A stretch of 64,000 bases of DNA, from NCBI RefSeq assembly GCF_000004075.3, contig NC_026656.2, positions 2,418,001 to 2,482,000 of the forward strand. The letters run 5' to 3'. Position numbers and translations under genes: made by a program. Shown here piece by piece: positions 48,651 to 62,100 of the stretch (position 1 is its first letter; the number at the start of each line of letters is the position of its first letter). The notes under the pieces were generated by a model. The model was given only the letters and a program-made list of their open reading frames with translations, ran no database searches and had not been told where the DNA came from. The DNA comes from Cucumis sativus. Taxonomy: Eukaryota > Streptophyta > Magnoliopsida > Cucurbitales > Cucurbitaceae.

Positions 48651-49900
48651 AATATATTTTTATGTATAATTTGAAAAATAAGCAATTTTAAAAATTGTAC
48701 CTTCACCTATTTTTCATGTATTTTTTTTATATTCGTGAATGTTTAAACCCAACTTACGTGCATTGTTTTTATTTTTGTTTTACTTTTTTCCTTGTTACCG
48801 ATTTCTTCTTCGTTTGTTTCTTCACATTTTAACCGACATACAAAAAGAAAAATAAAATCACATATTCGTGTAGAGTGTTGGTGATAAATTCTAATATAGC
48901 AAAATTTGTTAACAAAATCTATTAGTAATAGAATATGTGAGTCTATCATCGATATAATTTTATTATTAATAGATATTGCTATTCGTGATAAAAATATTTT
49001 ATTGATATGACTCTATCAATATCATCAATAGACTTTTACATAGTGTTATATATATATTTTCATACGAGCTAGAAGGTAAACTGTTATACCTAATTTACTT
49101 ATAATTTTCCTTCAATTCCATAAATTTTGACCTTAAACTTAATTAAGTGTTGTAATTCTTACCATAATTTAGTCTTTCACCGTTCCATCCATTATTTATT
49201 TTTCAAAAAACACAATGTAAATTTCGAATTAAGTTCAACAACCTAAGGTTTGCTTAAACATATGCTAGCTCGACCGACGAATAAATTAATCATTGAATAA
49301 CTTTACGAAATTTTATATGTCTAAAAAAAATTAGAAAGTTGGTTTCTTTAAAATCTTACCAATTTCACAACTTGCATGTAATTAATTTGAGAGTTGAGAA
49401 ATTCAAAACTATAATTTTTATGAGGGGAACTATATGCATATATGCATTATGATTACTATCATTTTTATTAACTTTCATACCGTGGATGAGATTCATAATA
49501 CGTGCATGTTTATAATTAATTACATACCCAATATAAGTATAACACATTTTTTTAACCATACTTAAAAGCAAAAATCCATTAAAATTGTAACGTTAATCTA
49601 ACTTTTAAAATACCATTTGACAAAATTACAAAGTAAATTCATTCAATGTTTAAAACTTCCCTTCTTACTTCCTAGAAAAAAGAAAAAAAAGAAAAAAAAG
49701 AAAAGAAAGAACTCTCCTCCTTACGTTTGATATTTTAATTTAGATTTTTAATAACAATAAAAAAGCGAACTAAAAAAGAATAAAAAGGAAAAAGAAAAAG
49801 AGAAAAAAGAAAAAGGAAAAGAGAAAAAAAGAAGCATTGCCCGTTTAGTGAAAACGGGTGGGTTAAAGACGGGTCCGTAAAGAAAATCCAAAACCATCTC
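48651..49900. other. Spacer and P5A ATPase promoter region
   Basis: AT-rich, with a dispersed repeat copy near 48885-49050 and purine-rich A/G runs near 49675-49835. The P5A leader begins in the last part. Confidence 0.5.
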
Positions 49901-50138
49901 TTCATCTCTCTCAAACAAAAACCCAGACCCGTTCTGCTGATTCAATCGCTTCCTCGCCGGCGCCGATCTCTCTGGTATATGCCGATTCATTACTTTTCCG
50001 TTTCAATTCAATTCTTCATTTTACTTTCTTCTCTCCTTCATGCTCTCGACCTGATCGATTTACACTCATTTATTGATTACCCCCAGATGGTCCACGTTTG
50101 CGAATCTTTGAATTGCGTGCAGCAGAGTTGAGGAAAAG

Positions 50139-53100
50139 ATGCTGAGATTCCATGTGGGCGGGAAGGTGGTCGAGAGAGTTGATTTGTTGAGGAAGAAACA
50201 CTGGGCATGGCGATTCGATCTGTGGCCATTTGCCATTCTTTATGCCGCCTGGCTTGCCGTTGTTGTTCCCAGTATAGACTTCGGAGATGCTTTTATTGTT
50301 TTAGGTGGACTTGCGGCTCTTCATGTTCTGGTCTTGCTATTCACTGCTTGGTCTGTTGATTTCAAATGTTTTGTTCAGTACAGTCAGGTGTTATTCTTTT
50401 CTTTTCCTTCGTTAATTTTGTACTTGCATTTGATGATGCTTATGTATTGCCATTACATTTGAGATGTAGTCTTGTCACATCGTTGCCTGCAGTATGTCTA
50501 ACTGCATATATGCAGCATAGCTGTAAAATATCACTCTCTATATATTTCTGCTGGCTTTGAGGGCGTATGTTCAAAAGTTAGACTCTGAGAAGTAGCGTGC
50601 AAAGTACCCATTTCCTCTGATTGAATTAGATTTGCCAATTCTTGCTTGGATGGAAATCGGAATCCCTTTTCACTGATTGAGTACTTTTCCCATTGAATAT
50701 TGTTTCATATGTTTCTATCCGTAGTTCCCAATTGATTGCATTTTCAGCATTAGTGCATGGAATCTTTACATTTTTCTTTGCCTGGGACTTGTTACCATTG
50801 TGAGTTATTACCCATGATGGGCTGGTCATCGTGAAGGTTTGGAACACTGGAAGGGAGACTTATTAAGCAATCAACAAATTATATCTTTTTACCTGGATCC
50901 TTACTAATTCTCAAGCAGATAACGCAACATGTTTACATGTAGTTAATAATATAGCTTAGAAATCTATAGGCTGTATTAACACGTTCCTGGTAGAGCTTTC
51001 AGATCAAGAATTTAACTTATTTAGAAATTTTCCCATTCAAACTGTCCTAGTAACGGCTTTATTGATGTAATTCGTTAGTCGGAATCAGTTTGTTGTCCTT
51101 TCTTTAAGTTTAATTTTGAACTCTTTTGGTTCTTTAAGTTCTTTTGAATTTAGTTACCCTGTTGTAGCTTTTTTTTTGTTTTGGATGTATGATGGTTTTG
51201 TATTTTAGTTTCATGAGGGTTAGCAATGGCTCATTAAATGAGAATCTGAATGGAGAGGGCTAAGTGAATTTAGTTACCCTGTGATAACTTTTTTGTTTAC
51301 CGGTTTTCTATTTTTAAAGCTCAAAAGTGATCTCTTTTCTCATACCTTTTTTTGATAATTTAAATTCGTTAAATTTTCAACTACACTTCTAATATTCTGG
51401 TCGTGATTATGGCTTAAAATTGAATTGCTATGAAGTCTATACTAAGTTATCTTATGTCTTCGTATGGTGCTCTTTTGACATGCAGGTTAATGATATTTAC
51501 TTTGCTGATACATGCAAGATAGTTCCAGCGAAATTTTCGGGCTCAAAAGAAATTGTTTCGCTTCATTTTCGTAAGCTTGTAAGTGATTTAACATTTATGT
51601 ATGCATTTCAAGGGAAATTGCAGTTTTCAGCGGTAAAGAATATACAATCCAAATAAGATTACAAATTTTGTTCTATCTAGCTAGCAACCGTTTCAGATTG
51701 TGTTCTTGTTGTTTATTATGGACGTATGGGGACTATTTTTCTCTTCATTAGTACAAATGTAGTTTCTGGCTGTTGCAAATTATTTCCATTCTTATTCTCT
51801 TTTGTGTGATTTGGTTTGGCTGAAGGTAGAATAAGTTCTACTTCCACATTAACACAGAACTTTAAGAATGATGAATTTTAGCTGGAATAGGTTTTAGTCC
51901 AGGACACTTGTCCCCTGGGTAATTCTTGCAGTTCACTAGCTTTTTTTTTTTGTTCCTTTGTTTGGAATTTCCTTATTTATTGGTTTGTGCATGTTATTAC
52001 TGCACAAGGGCCATGGTAATCTTCTTTGTATTGTTTCTTGTTCCAATTTTATTGGATTTTGTATTCTTTCACTAAGAAATAATAATTGGATTTTCCGGGA
52101 AAGTGAAAAATTATTTCATTTGGCATACAGTCTTCCGTGCATCCTGATTCTGACATTGTTTATTCAGTAGTATAGTATCTGTTCTGTTGACTAAATTTTC
52201 TCTGCTTTGCAGCTGGCGGGTTCTACATCTGCAGTTGATCTCGAGGAGATCTACTTTGATTTCAGAAAACAACGATTTATTTATTCAAAGGAAAAGGAGA
52301 ATTTCTGCAAGCTTCCATACCCAACAAAAGAAACGTTTGGTTATTATCTAAAGAATACTGGCTACGGCTCTGAGCCTAAAGTTGTAGCTGCTGTTGAAAA
52401 ATGGGGGCGCAATATGTGGGTTTTCTTGTGTTCATTTTTATTACTATTACTTTGTGCATGTGTTGAACGTGGATGTTTTACAATTGGCTGCCCCATGCTT
52501 GAATGGGGTGACATGGGATATCAAAGATAATTTTTAATTGTTTGTTTAATGCTCCTTTTCTTTTTCAAATGTTTTTGGTTTTACAGATTCGAGTATCCAC
52601 AACCTACATTTCAGAAATTAATGAAGGAGCAGTGTATGGAACCATTTTTTGTGTTTCAGGTTGACTCTATTTTATCAAGGGATTTCGTGTTTACTTTAAA
52701 GTTTTTCTCCCTTCTCTTTCCCTCTCCCCCAACCCCCAGCACCTGATATATTTTGAGAGGCATTTGTTGTTTGTCACACGGTTGTAACTTTTCTTCCTTT
52801 CCCCCAGGTTTTTTGTGTGGGACTATGGTGTTTGGATGAGTATTGGTATTACAGCCTGTTTACGCTGTTTATGCTGTTCATGTTTGAGTCAACAATGGCA
52901 AAAAGTCGGTTAAAGACCTTAAGTGAGTTGAGACGTGTCAGAGTGGATACTCAGACCTTAATGGTGCATCGTTGTGGAAAGTATGTCATTTCTACTACTT
53001 GGGCTACTTTTCCTTTTTCTTGGCCACTCTGGTTCTTGACATGTAACTGTGATGGGGTGTTATGTAGGTGGGTTAAGCTACCTGGAACTGAGCTTTTGCC

Positions 53101-56100
53101 AGGAGATGTTGTCTCCATAGGGCGTGATTCTGGTCAGAGTGGTGATGATAAATCTGTACCTGCTGATATGCTAATCTTGGCTGGAAGTGCTATTGCTAAT
53201 GAAGCCATTCTTACTGGGGAGTCTACACCACAATGGAAGGTGCTCCACCTTATCCATTTATTTATTTTTATAATAATAATAATTTATTTATTTAACTAGA
53301 GCTTACCTTCCCAGGTTTCAATAACTGGGAGAGGAATTGATGAGAAGTTATCAGCTAAGAGAGACAAAAGTCATGTGTTATTTGGTGGGACCAAAATACT
53401 ACAGCATACTCCGGATAAGGTAGATTTGTTGAAAGGAATCTGGTGGCTTTAGTTTTGACCTTGTGAATATTCTCATTTTTTATTATTTGGGTGGAGACAG
53501 ACCTTTCCTCTTAGAACCCCTGATGGTGGCTGCCTAGCAGTTGTTTTGCGAACTGGATTTGAAACAAGTCAAGGGAAACTAATGCGCACAATTTTGTTTT
53601 CTACAGAGAGGGTAACTAATTTGACAATATTTGGGTTTGCAACTCTGATGAAATTTATACTCCTTGTCCTAGATCCGATAATGTGTTTGTATATACCTTT
53701 TGCTCCAATTGTAGGTTACAGCTAACAGTTGGGAAAGTGGCCTATTTATTATGTTCTTAGTTGTATTTGCAGTTATAGCTGCTGGTTATGTACTTGTAAA
53801 GGTAAAGTGACATACTTTTCTGTGGTCTGAGTTTTAGATCTCAATGATATAGGGTGAAGATCCCACGGGAAGCAAGTATTTGCAGTTATAGCTGCTGTTT
53901 ATTTGATGCAGGGGTTGGAAGATCCCACGAGAAGCAAGTACAAGCTTTTCCTCAGTTGCTCACTTATAATCACTTCTGTTATTCCTCCTGAACTACCAAT
54001 GGAACTGTCAATAGCAGTTAATACATCGTTAATTGCTCTAGCACGTCGTGGAATATTTTGTACAGAGCCTTTCCGAATACCGTTTGCTGGGAAGGTAGTT
54101 TACCTCTGCGTGTTTTGTGAATTTTCAGCACTCCTTTCGCAATTAATTACCCTTAAAACTCCTTTCTTTATTAAAAAATATTTATTGATTACTCAGATTA
54201 CATGCATGATATTTCTATTCATTTTTTACCTTTGATGCATTAACTGGTAAGAAAACTTTCTTCAATTTTCATGGCATCACAAAATTATAAAGCTTTAGTT
54301 GGGACTTGTGAGACATCCTAATTTGATAAGAAACCAAAACCTTCACTAATGAAAAGATAATTACAAAATTGGGTGGCAAATAAGATAAATACAAAAGAGA
54401 GTGGAAGCCGTATACTAAGAAGAGTCATTGAAGTGCATGCATGATGTCCAAAATTTTGTGGTTGCTACTCGTGTTTCTTGTTTCTTTTAAATTTCTTGTA
54501 AAACAATATTGACTGCAAAAGAAGTTGGTCAATGACATTGGCATGGATGAGTGGTGGGACCAGCTGATAATAATTTGTTGGAAGAGAGGTGAGACTATAG
54601 ATTGTTGGAGGAGGAGCTACGGTGACCACTTCTTTCCCCCAAACCACAATCTAGGCTGACAAAGAAAACGGTGTGGTCACAAAAATGTTTAAGTTGGTTA
54701 CTCTAATTAGAAACTTTAAACTATAAAAGGTCACAAAAGTATTCAAAAGAATTCAACTTATATGTGAGTTTCCTTAACAACAAATTTTAGTAAAGTTAGA
54801 CAGTTGTCTCATGAGAATTGTTGAGGTGTGTGCAAGCTTGTGCTAGTGTGACACATGGATATAAATGCTTTGTAAAATTGATTAATAAGCTCTTATTTGT
54901 GAGTAAGGATATATTGGAACCACAATGGTTGGTAACTCATAACTGAGTTGCAAAGATTCTCCCTCTGCTTTCTAGTAGGAATATTAGTTGAGGAATGTTA
55001 GGAGAGTGTCTGTCTATTAGGACTATTAGTAGGGAAATGTTAGGAGAGTTATTAAGATACTAGCTGCACATGTTTGTCGTTAGACATCTGTTAAGGGAGT
55101 TGGTTAGGAAAGGGTTATTATAAATGGGGAGTGGGTAAGTGGGATGAAAGAAGACAGAAATTTGGAGTTTAATTTTGGGAAAGTTGTGGCCCCTTGAAGC
55201 GCTTGGATATAGCAATATTTTCTTTCTTTATATTGTAATACAATTTCAATGTTACTATTTTTCTTCCATTTTAAAGTTGGTGTTTAGCACTTCCTTTTTC
55301 AACAAGTTTGTGTTTTTTCTAATTGTACTCCAACCATTTGGGATGCTTGTAATTTTCGTTGTATTTTTAATATTACTTTTGTTGTTCTCTGATATCTGTT
55401 GAGTTTGGTTTTGCTTTGTTTGATGTATTGCCTTTTTAGAGCTGTAATACATTAATCTGTGTTGTGTAAACCCATTCTTGTTCTTTTTTGTTGGAACGGC
55501 AAGTTGATACCTTTCTGTTTGTGTTTTGTAATCAAATTTTGTATGTTCTTTTCCTGCAGGTTGATATTTGTTGTTTTGATAAAACTGGAACATTGACATC
55601 AGATGACATGGTTTGCTCATATTGAACTCAAAATACGAAAATTGTTGTCCATTATGCAATATTATTCCAGATGTTTATTCTTCACTTTCTGGGTATCTGT
55701 AGGAGTTTCGAGGAGTAGTTGGTTTGAGTGATAAGGAGGAATTGGAAACTGACATGACCAGTGTGTCTTTGCGCACAGTTGAAATTCTGGCTTCTTGTCA
55801 TGCATTGGTGTTTGTGGACAACAAGTTGGTAAGCTAGCTTCATTCTTGAATCCTTGATATATCTATCGATGAAAAGAAAAAGTATGCACGAATATGCTCC
55901 TTACAAAATATTGCACACGGGAACACTATATTTGGTCTTCACTTTTCTGTAGGTGGGGGATCCTCTTGAAAAGGCTGCTCTCAAGGGAGTCGATTGGATT
56001 TACAAATCTGATGAGAAAGCCGTTCCCAGAAAGTAATGCTCCCCCCTTTCTTTTAAGGACCCGCAAAAATATGAATTTATGTATGTGGGTATACTTATGC

Positions 56101-59100
56101 ATCAATACATGTAAATTGTCATGTAGAAAGAGACCTTAAATTGATTGAAGTTTTAGTTTAAATCATATCTCCTATGTACTATGTTTAAAGTTATAATTTT
56201 AAAAATTTATGTTTACAACTGTGATTAAAGTTATAATTAAAAAATTTATGTTTATATGTATTACCTCAGCATGACTAGTTGCACATTGTGCCATGGTCAA
56301 GCGGTCAAGAGATAAGATACAAGTTTAAATTGGTTTGAGGTTATAAATTGAATTTTGGTGATCACCTACCTCAACTGTTAATATCCAAGCTTGCTAATAC
56401 TAAAGGAGGTTGCTCCTCCAGTTCATTTTGACTGATATTTCCAACTTATTTTTTTTCTTTTTGTTTAGATCACTATAACCGCTAATAAGTCTTAGGAGAA
56501 GCTCTTGAAAAGCTTCTTATGGGAGGAAGGGGTGGATGGGGCCATGAGGGGAAAGAATTTTCTCTTAATTGGGTGGGAGATGGTGTCCAAGCCGCGACCA
56601 TGGGGGCTAGGCTTAGTTTAACCTTAGGGCATGATACTTATTGGCTAAATGGTTCTAGCATTTTCCTCGTGACACGAAGATGGCTTTCTTGGCTAACCTT
56701 GGGCAACTTTAGGGCACAATACTTGGTCTATTGGCGAAATGGTCTAAACATAGCATTTTTGAAGGCTATGTTTCATCAGTTGTGGGTTTTGCTGCCAAAG
56801 TATTTCCATCTGGCTTTTTGGTTTGGAAGCTTGTGTGATGTTATCTTTCTAAAGTTTCCTCGTGATGCCAATTCCATTTGGCGTAAGGTAATTTGGGAGC
56901 AATTATGGGCCAAATTCTTTTGAGTGGATTCCAAATGGGGTTTTGAAAGACACTTCCAGAAATGGTTGGAACGATATTTTGGGTAGCTTCTATATTTCTC
57001 TCCCTTTGTTTAGTGTTTAGTGGGGAATGAAATTGATGCTTATTTTTGGGAGGATATGTGGATGGGAGATAGACCTATCTGCTCTTTGTTTTCTTGAATA
57101 TGTTATCAATTCGTACATCCAAGAGGGACCATATGAATTATAATGGCTCCCATTCTCTTCTTCTCTAGAAGGGTGTTCTCTTTTTCTCTGGCCCTTTGCC
57201 CTCATTGTTGAATCTTTGATTGGGAGCTTTAGCCTTGGGAGTGGGAATCATCTTCTTTTGGGTCTCAATATTGTTGATAGGTTTTCTTGCCGCTCTATTC
57301 TTTTGCCTTGTGAAGCCTTTCCTGTCCAGCTTCTGAATCTTTTCCTTGCTATAGAAGGTCAAAATTTTTAAGAAGGTTTAATTCTTTGTAATTTGTATAG
57401 CAGGTCCTTCATGGAAGAGTTAATACCATGGATTGTATTTTGAGAAAGTTGTTGGGATTGTTAGAATGAGACCAGAGTCTTGTATTCTCTGCAAGAGGCT
57501 GGTTGAGGATTTTGACCACCTTTTCAGGGGTTGTGACTTTGCTGTTTTTGGTACAGACCGGTTTCTTTTTGGTTTCATTTTTCATCTAGCTTGACCTAAA
57601 GGGTGTAGCTCTATATGCCTGTGCACAAGGGCCTATTAGGAGCAATCTTTTTCGATGTGCCCTTATTTTTCAGAACAGACATACGTTGAGTTCACGTTCA
57701 ATGTCACTTGAGCAGTTTATGTTATCCTCTTCATTCTTCAATGTATATTTTGTGTTATCCAACAAAATTTTCTGTTTCTGCTTTAAGTTTTGTCATTGGC
57801 TACTGCTCTTTTCATTTTTCACTGGGTGAAACATTCAGCTATTATAGTCATTATTTAACCCTCCATTGGCTATGCATTTGTCTTTCTTTCATCATATAAT
57901 TTACTTTTAATTAATTGCAGGGGAAGTGGTAACGCTGTCCAGATCGTTCAGAGGCACCACTTTGCTTCATATTTAAAGAGAATGGCAGTTGTTGTGCGCC
58001 TTCAAGAGGAATTTTTTGCATTTGTGAAGGTCTGATATTTTTTTCTGCATGACTATCTGTCGTCTTAGACTTGTTTATTTCTAGTTAGTATTTACCTTGT
58101 TTCATGATTATTATATATATTTTTTTCTCTTTCTCCATTTTGGGATGAAAAACCATACTTTCCTAAAGAATATGAAAGGATATACAACAGGTAACTAAAA
58201 GAAAAAGAAAGGAAATGGAAAAAACCAGCTAATACATTGGAGCAACAATATTTTAAATTAGAGGCTAGATTTATGTGTTTATTGTAGATTCCATCCATAG
58301 TGATCACCTACCTAGGATTTAATATCCTATGAGTTTTCTTTACACCAAAATGTCGCAGGTTCGAACAAGATATTTTGTGAGATTAATTGAAATTTGTGTA
58401 AGCTTCTTTGGACACTCATATAAAAAAGTTGATTTATTTATTTTAAAAGAAACCAACTTTCACAGAATTGAATGAAAGTGTAAATAGAGGGCTTTGAAAA
58501 AGAATGGCTCAAGAAAAGGACAACGGAAGACAAAAGTCACAAAACTAAACAAAAGGCACTCCAATATAACTAGACTAGCAAGTTAGCCTTCAGTCTATGC
58601 CTTTGCATCACCCATTCCGGCTTCTTAAGGAACACATGGTGTGAAAATGGGCAATAAAACCTGCTGGGCGCATAGAGGAACCCCACTTATCCATATTTTC
58701 TAATTTGTTATACGTCAACACTTTGAAGGACTAACTTCCTTTTGATACATTTCATTGTATTAAATGAAATTATGGATTAAAAAAAAGATAAAATAAAAGG
58801 CAAAATTACAAGAAAACTGCTATAGCTTATAAGAATGCTTTATATTAAATTGACTAACAAACTCTTAGAATGCTCAAAGAGAGCAATGCTCAGTCCCCAA
58901 ACCTCCTTCCACACTTGTTAAACCATTGAAACTCTCCTATTTTTCTTGAGTGATAAAATTTAAAAAATCTTGCTTGCCAAAGTCCAATGAGAGGCTAGAA
59001 TGAACAGGTTTGGCATAGTAGTTTATTTATCTTGAAAATGGGTTTGCTGGAATATCATATGAATTTTTTGTTTCATAGTTTTATAAACTTTTATGAAATA

Positions 59101-62100
59101 TGAATTATGAACACTAGTTTTAGAGTGTACAAAAAAGAACTCTAGTTTACAGTGTTGGAGTTCTACACAGAACACGTATCTTGCAAATATGCTCATATAT
59201 TTTCATTAATAATTTAATTTGGTGAACACAATGGCAAAAATAAAGTCATTGATTCTATTGTTATTTAATTTGAGACATGTTAGGACATGGTAGGAACACA
59301 TGTAGATGTAGCAGACACGCAGCTTGCAAGTATTTAGATTCTGGAGCCGGAGTTACATGTCTAGTTGGTGTATTTACAATGCAAATAATTGTTTGAACCT
59401 CTCCAGTCTAAATAAACTTGGTCTCTTCATTTCAGGGTGCCCCCGAAACCATCCAGGAGAGGCTCACTGATGTACCTTCATTTTATGTTGAGACTTATAA
59501 GAAATATACACGACAAGGTTCCCGTGTCCTTGCTCTTGCTTACAAATCACTTCCAGACATGACAGTAAGATATTCTTCTGTCCCACACATCTATTTATAA
59601 ACATAAAAGGACTGCATTATTTTGTAGATGGCTTGTTTTCACTGTCATCATTATTGCCATTATAGTAGTCCCTGTTATTGTCATAGTTGACAATTTCATT
59701 GTTTTATATTGGTCTTTCCAACTGAGATTTCCATAATCATCATTGTCATGGACGTTATCAACATCTTTGTCTCAGAAACATGGACAATATTTTTAGCACA
59801 GCTGTTTTCCCACAGGGGGACATGCACTGGAGACATGCTGGACGTGTGATTTGAAATCTCTGATCTTAATTACTTTTAAATCTTGAATTCATAAAGATTT
59901 AAGTGCCTTCTTTGAACATGAAAGGGAACACATTGTGTGGGTGCATGCATGGAATAAAATGGTCAAAGCTATTTTTTTAAAGTTATATTAGAATAGGTAA
60001 CTTAGGTGCTTTGGAAAGAAGGTTGAAAATCTATTGAAACTGAATAATAAATAAACATATTAATAAAAAATGAAGAAAACAATGATATACTATTTAAATT
60101 GAATTTGTAAATCTATAACTTCATTTCATGAATACTTCATTTCATGAATACTTCATTTCATGAATACTTCATTTCATGAATACTTCATTTCATGAATACT
60201 TCATTTCATGAATACTTCATTTCATGAATACTTCCTTTCATGAATACTTCATTTACTTGGCTGGTTTCTATTTCTTTCCAATATTGAAGGTTAGTGAAGC
60301 ACGAGGCCTGGATAGAGACTTGGTGGAGAGTGACCTGACATTTGCTGGTTTTGCGGTAAGGGACTTGCTCTCTCTTGTTTCAGATTTAGTATCTGATTAT
60401 ATTTTCTCTTGTTATCATTCCCAAACCACTTGTACTTATCCCCCACCCATAACTGATTCTCCCAACTTTTACTCTTACGACATATTCAGCTTGAAATTAA
60501 AGCTTCTTTTCTGTTCCTTTTTTGTATCTATTTTCAATTGTTTAATGTTCAACAATTACATTCCAGGTGTTCAATTGTCCAATTAGAGCAGATTCAGCTA
60601 CAATATTATCTGAGCTTAAAGGATCATCCCATGACTTGGTACAGTTTATCCAGCCTAATCATTTTCATTAATTGTGTCTTTTTTTTTTTTGAAAAGAATA
60701 CGAGTCTCACTATTATTAATATAAATATAAATAAAGAGACAAAGCTCAATGTACATGAGGGTTATACAAAGAGCAATAGGGGGAGAGAGGATCAACACTT
60801 AATTGTGACTTATAGAATATACTTATTGGTTTACTATATCAGTGAGATTTAAGAGCTTCATTGTTAATTTTGTAAGAAAGTGTTCTTTCTATGTTGCATT
60901 TTATGTGTTTATGATGATGAGCTATAATATGAATTAATCAGTACCAGGGGATTATGAAGTGAATTTGTTCTGCGTGTAACTGACTTGTATTCTTTTGTTT
61001 CTTTCTCCCGAGTGAAATATCTGACTGTGGTACTCTTTGGAATTCAGAATTGAATTGTGGATATTTAAAATCAAAATTTTTGGATTAAGCATCTATCTGG
61101 ATGAACAAGACATTCTGGGCACCCGAAAACTATGAACTTTTAAAGATGTAATCGGTTAATTCTTAATTCTTATATAGTCTTATTCTCAATAGAATCAGAA
61201 TGTCAACCAACGGTAATTTATGACAGTTATTCCAAGTACAATTGTCTTAATTTATCTGATGGTACATAGATTCAACTCTAATTTGTAAGTCAACGAATTT
61301 TTAATATCTATCTGGATCTAACCATGACTGTGTATATGTCACGTATGACGTAACGGTAAACTTGGTTGATTTATCAAGACATTCTTGAAGGTCTTGTTTT
61401 GTCTTATAGGCAATCTAATCAGTAATTTATTTCCCACATTTGCTACCTACCTCTCTTTTTGTGGGTGTTGGTCACTACGCCTTTATGTAATTATGATCTT
61501 GATTTTGTTCTTTTGGACTGAAGTTATTTATTTTTTAGTATGGGCGGACTACCTTTGTTCTGGGTCCTGTTTCTTTTTTGTATTTCCTTGTATTTTAAGC
61601 AAGTAGAAATTGTGAAACATGTTTTTTTTTTTGTTGTATTAGGTCATGATTACTGGTGACCAAGCTTTAACAGCGTGCCACGTGGCTAGCCAAGTTCATA
61701 TTACCTCAAAGCAAATTTTAATTCTCAATTCAATGAAGGGAACTGAGGAATATAAATGGCTTTCCCCAGATGAGTCACAGACAGTTCCCTACAGGTGAAT
61801 TTTATTAGCATTTGAAGTCCTTATTTTACTTTTTCCCCCTTGCTTCTCAACTATGCCGATTTACATTTTTTCCCTTACATATGTTAGTGTTTGCATTAAC
61901 TTGATTTCTTTATCCTTGTATATATTTCCTCAGTGAGAAAGAGGTGGGAACTTTATCAGAGACATATGATCTTTGTATTGGAGGTGACTGCATTGCGATG
62001 CTACAACGCACCTCCACTGTGCTGGATGTTATTCCATATGTTAAGGTGCTTGCGCTTTCTCTCTGGTCAAAATATTGTTTCTCGCAATGATGCCAACTTG

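Noticed and set aside
55255-55659. 134-codon minus-strand frame in the P5A gene
   Set aside because: It lies antisense to intron 10 and exon 11 and has Lys/Gln/Asn-rich composition expected from AT-rich antisense DNA.
58351-58370. GGTTCGAAC resembling a tRNA B box
   Set aside because: No cloverleaf can be drawn around it; it is part of the SINE-like element.
60119-60255. Short direct-repeat array considered as CRISPR
   Set aside because: No unique spacers between units and the host is a plant nucleus; it is a minisatellite.
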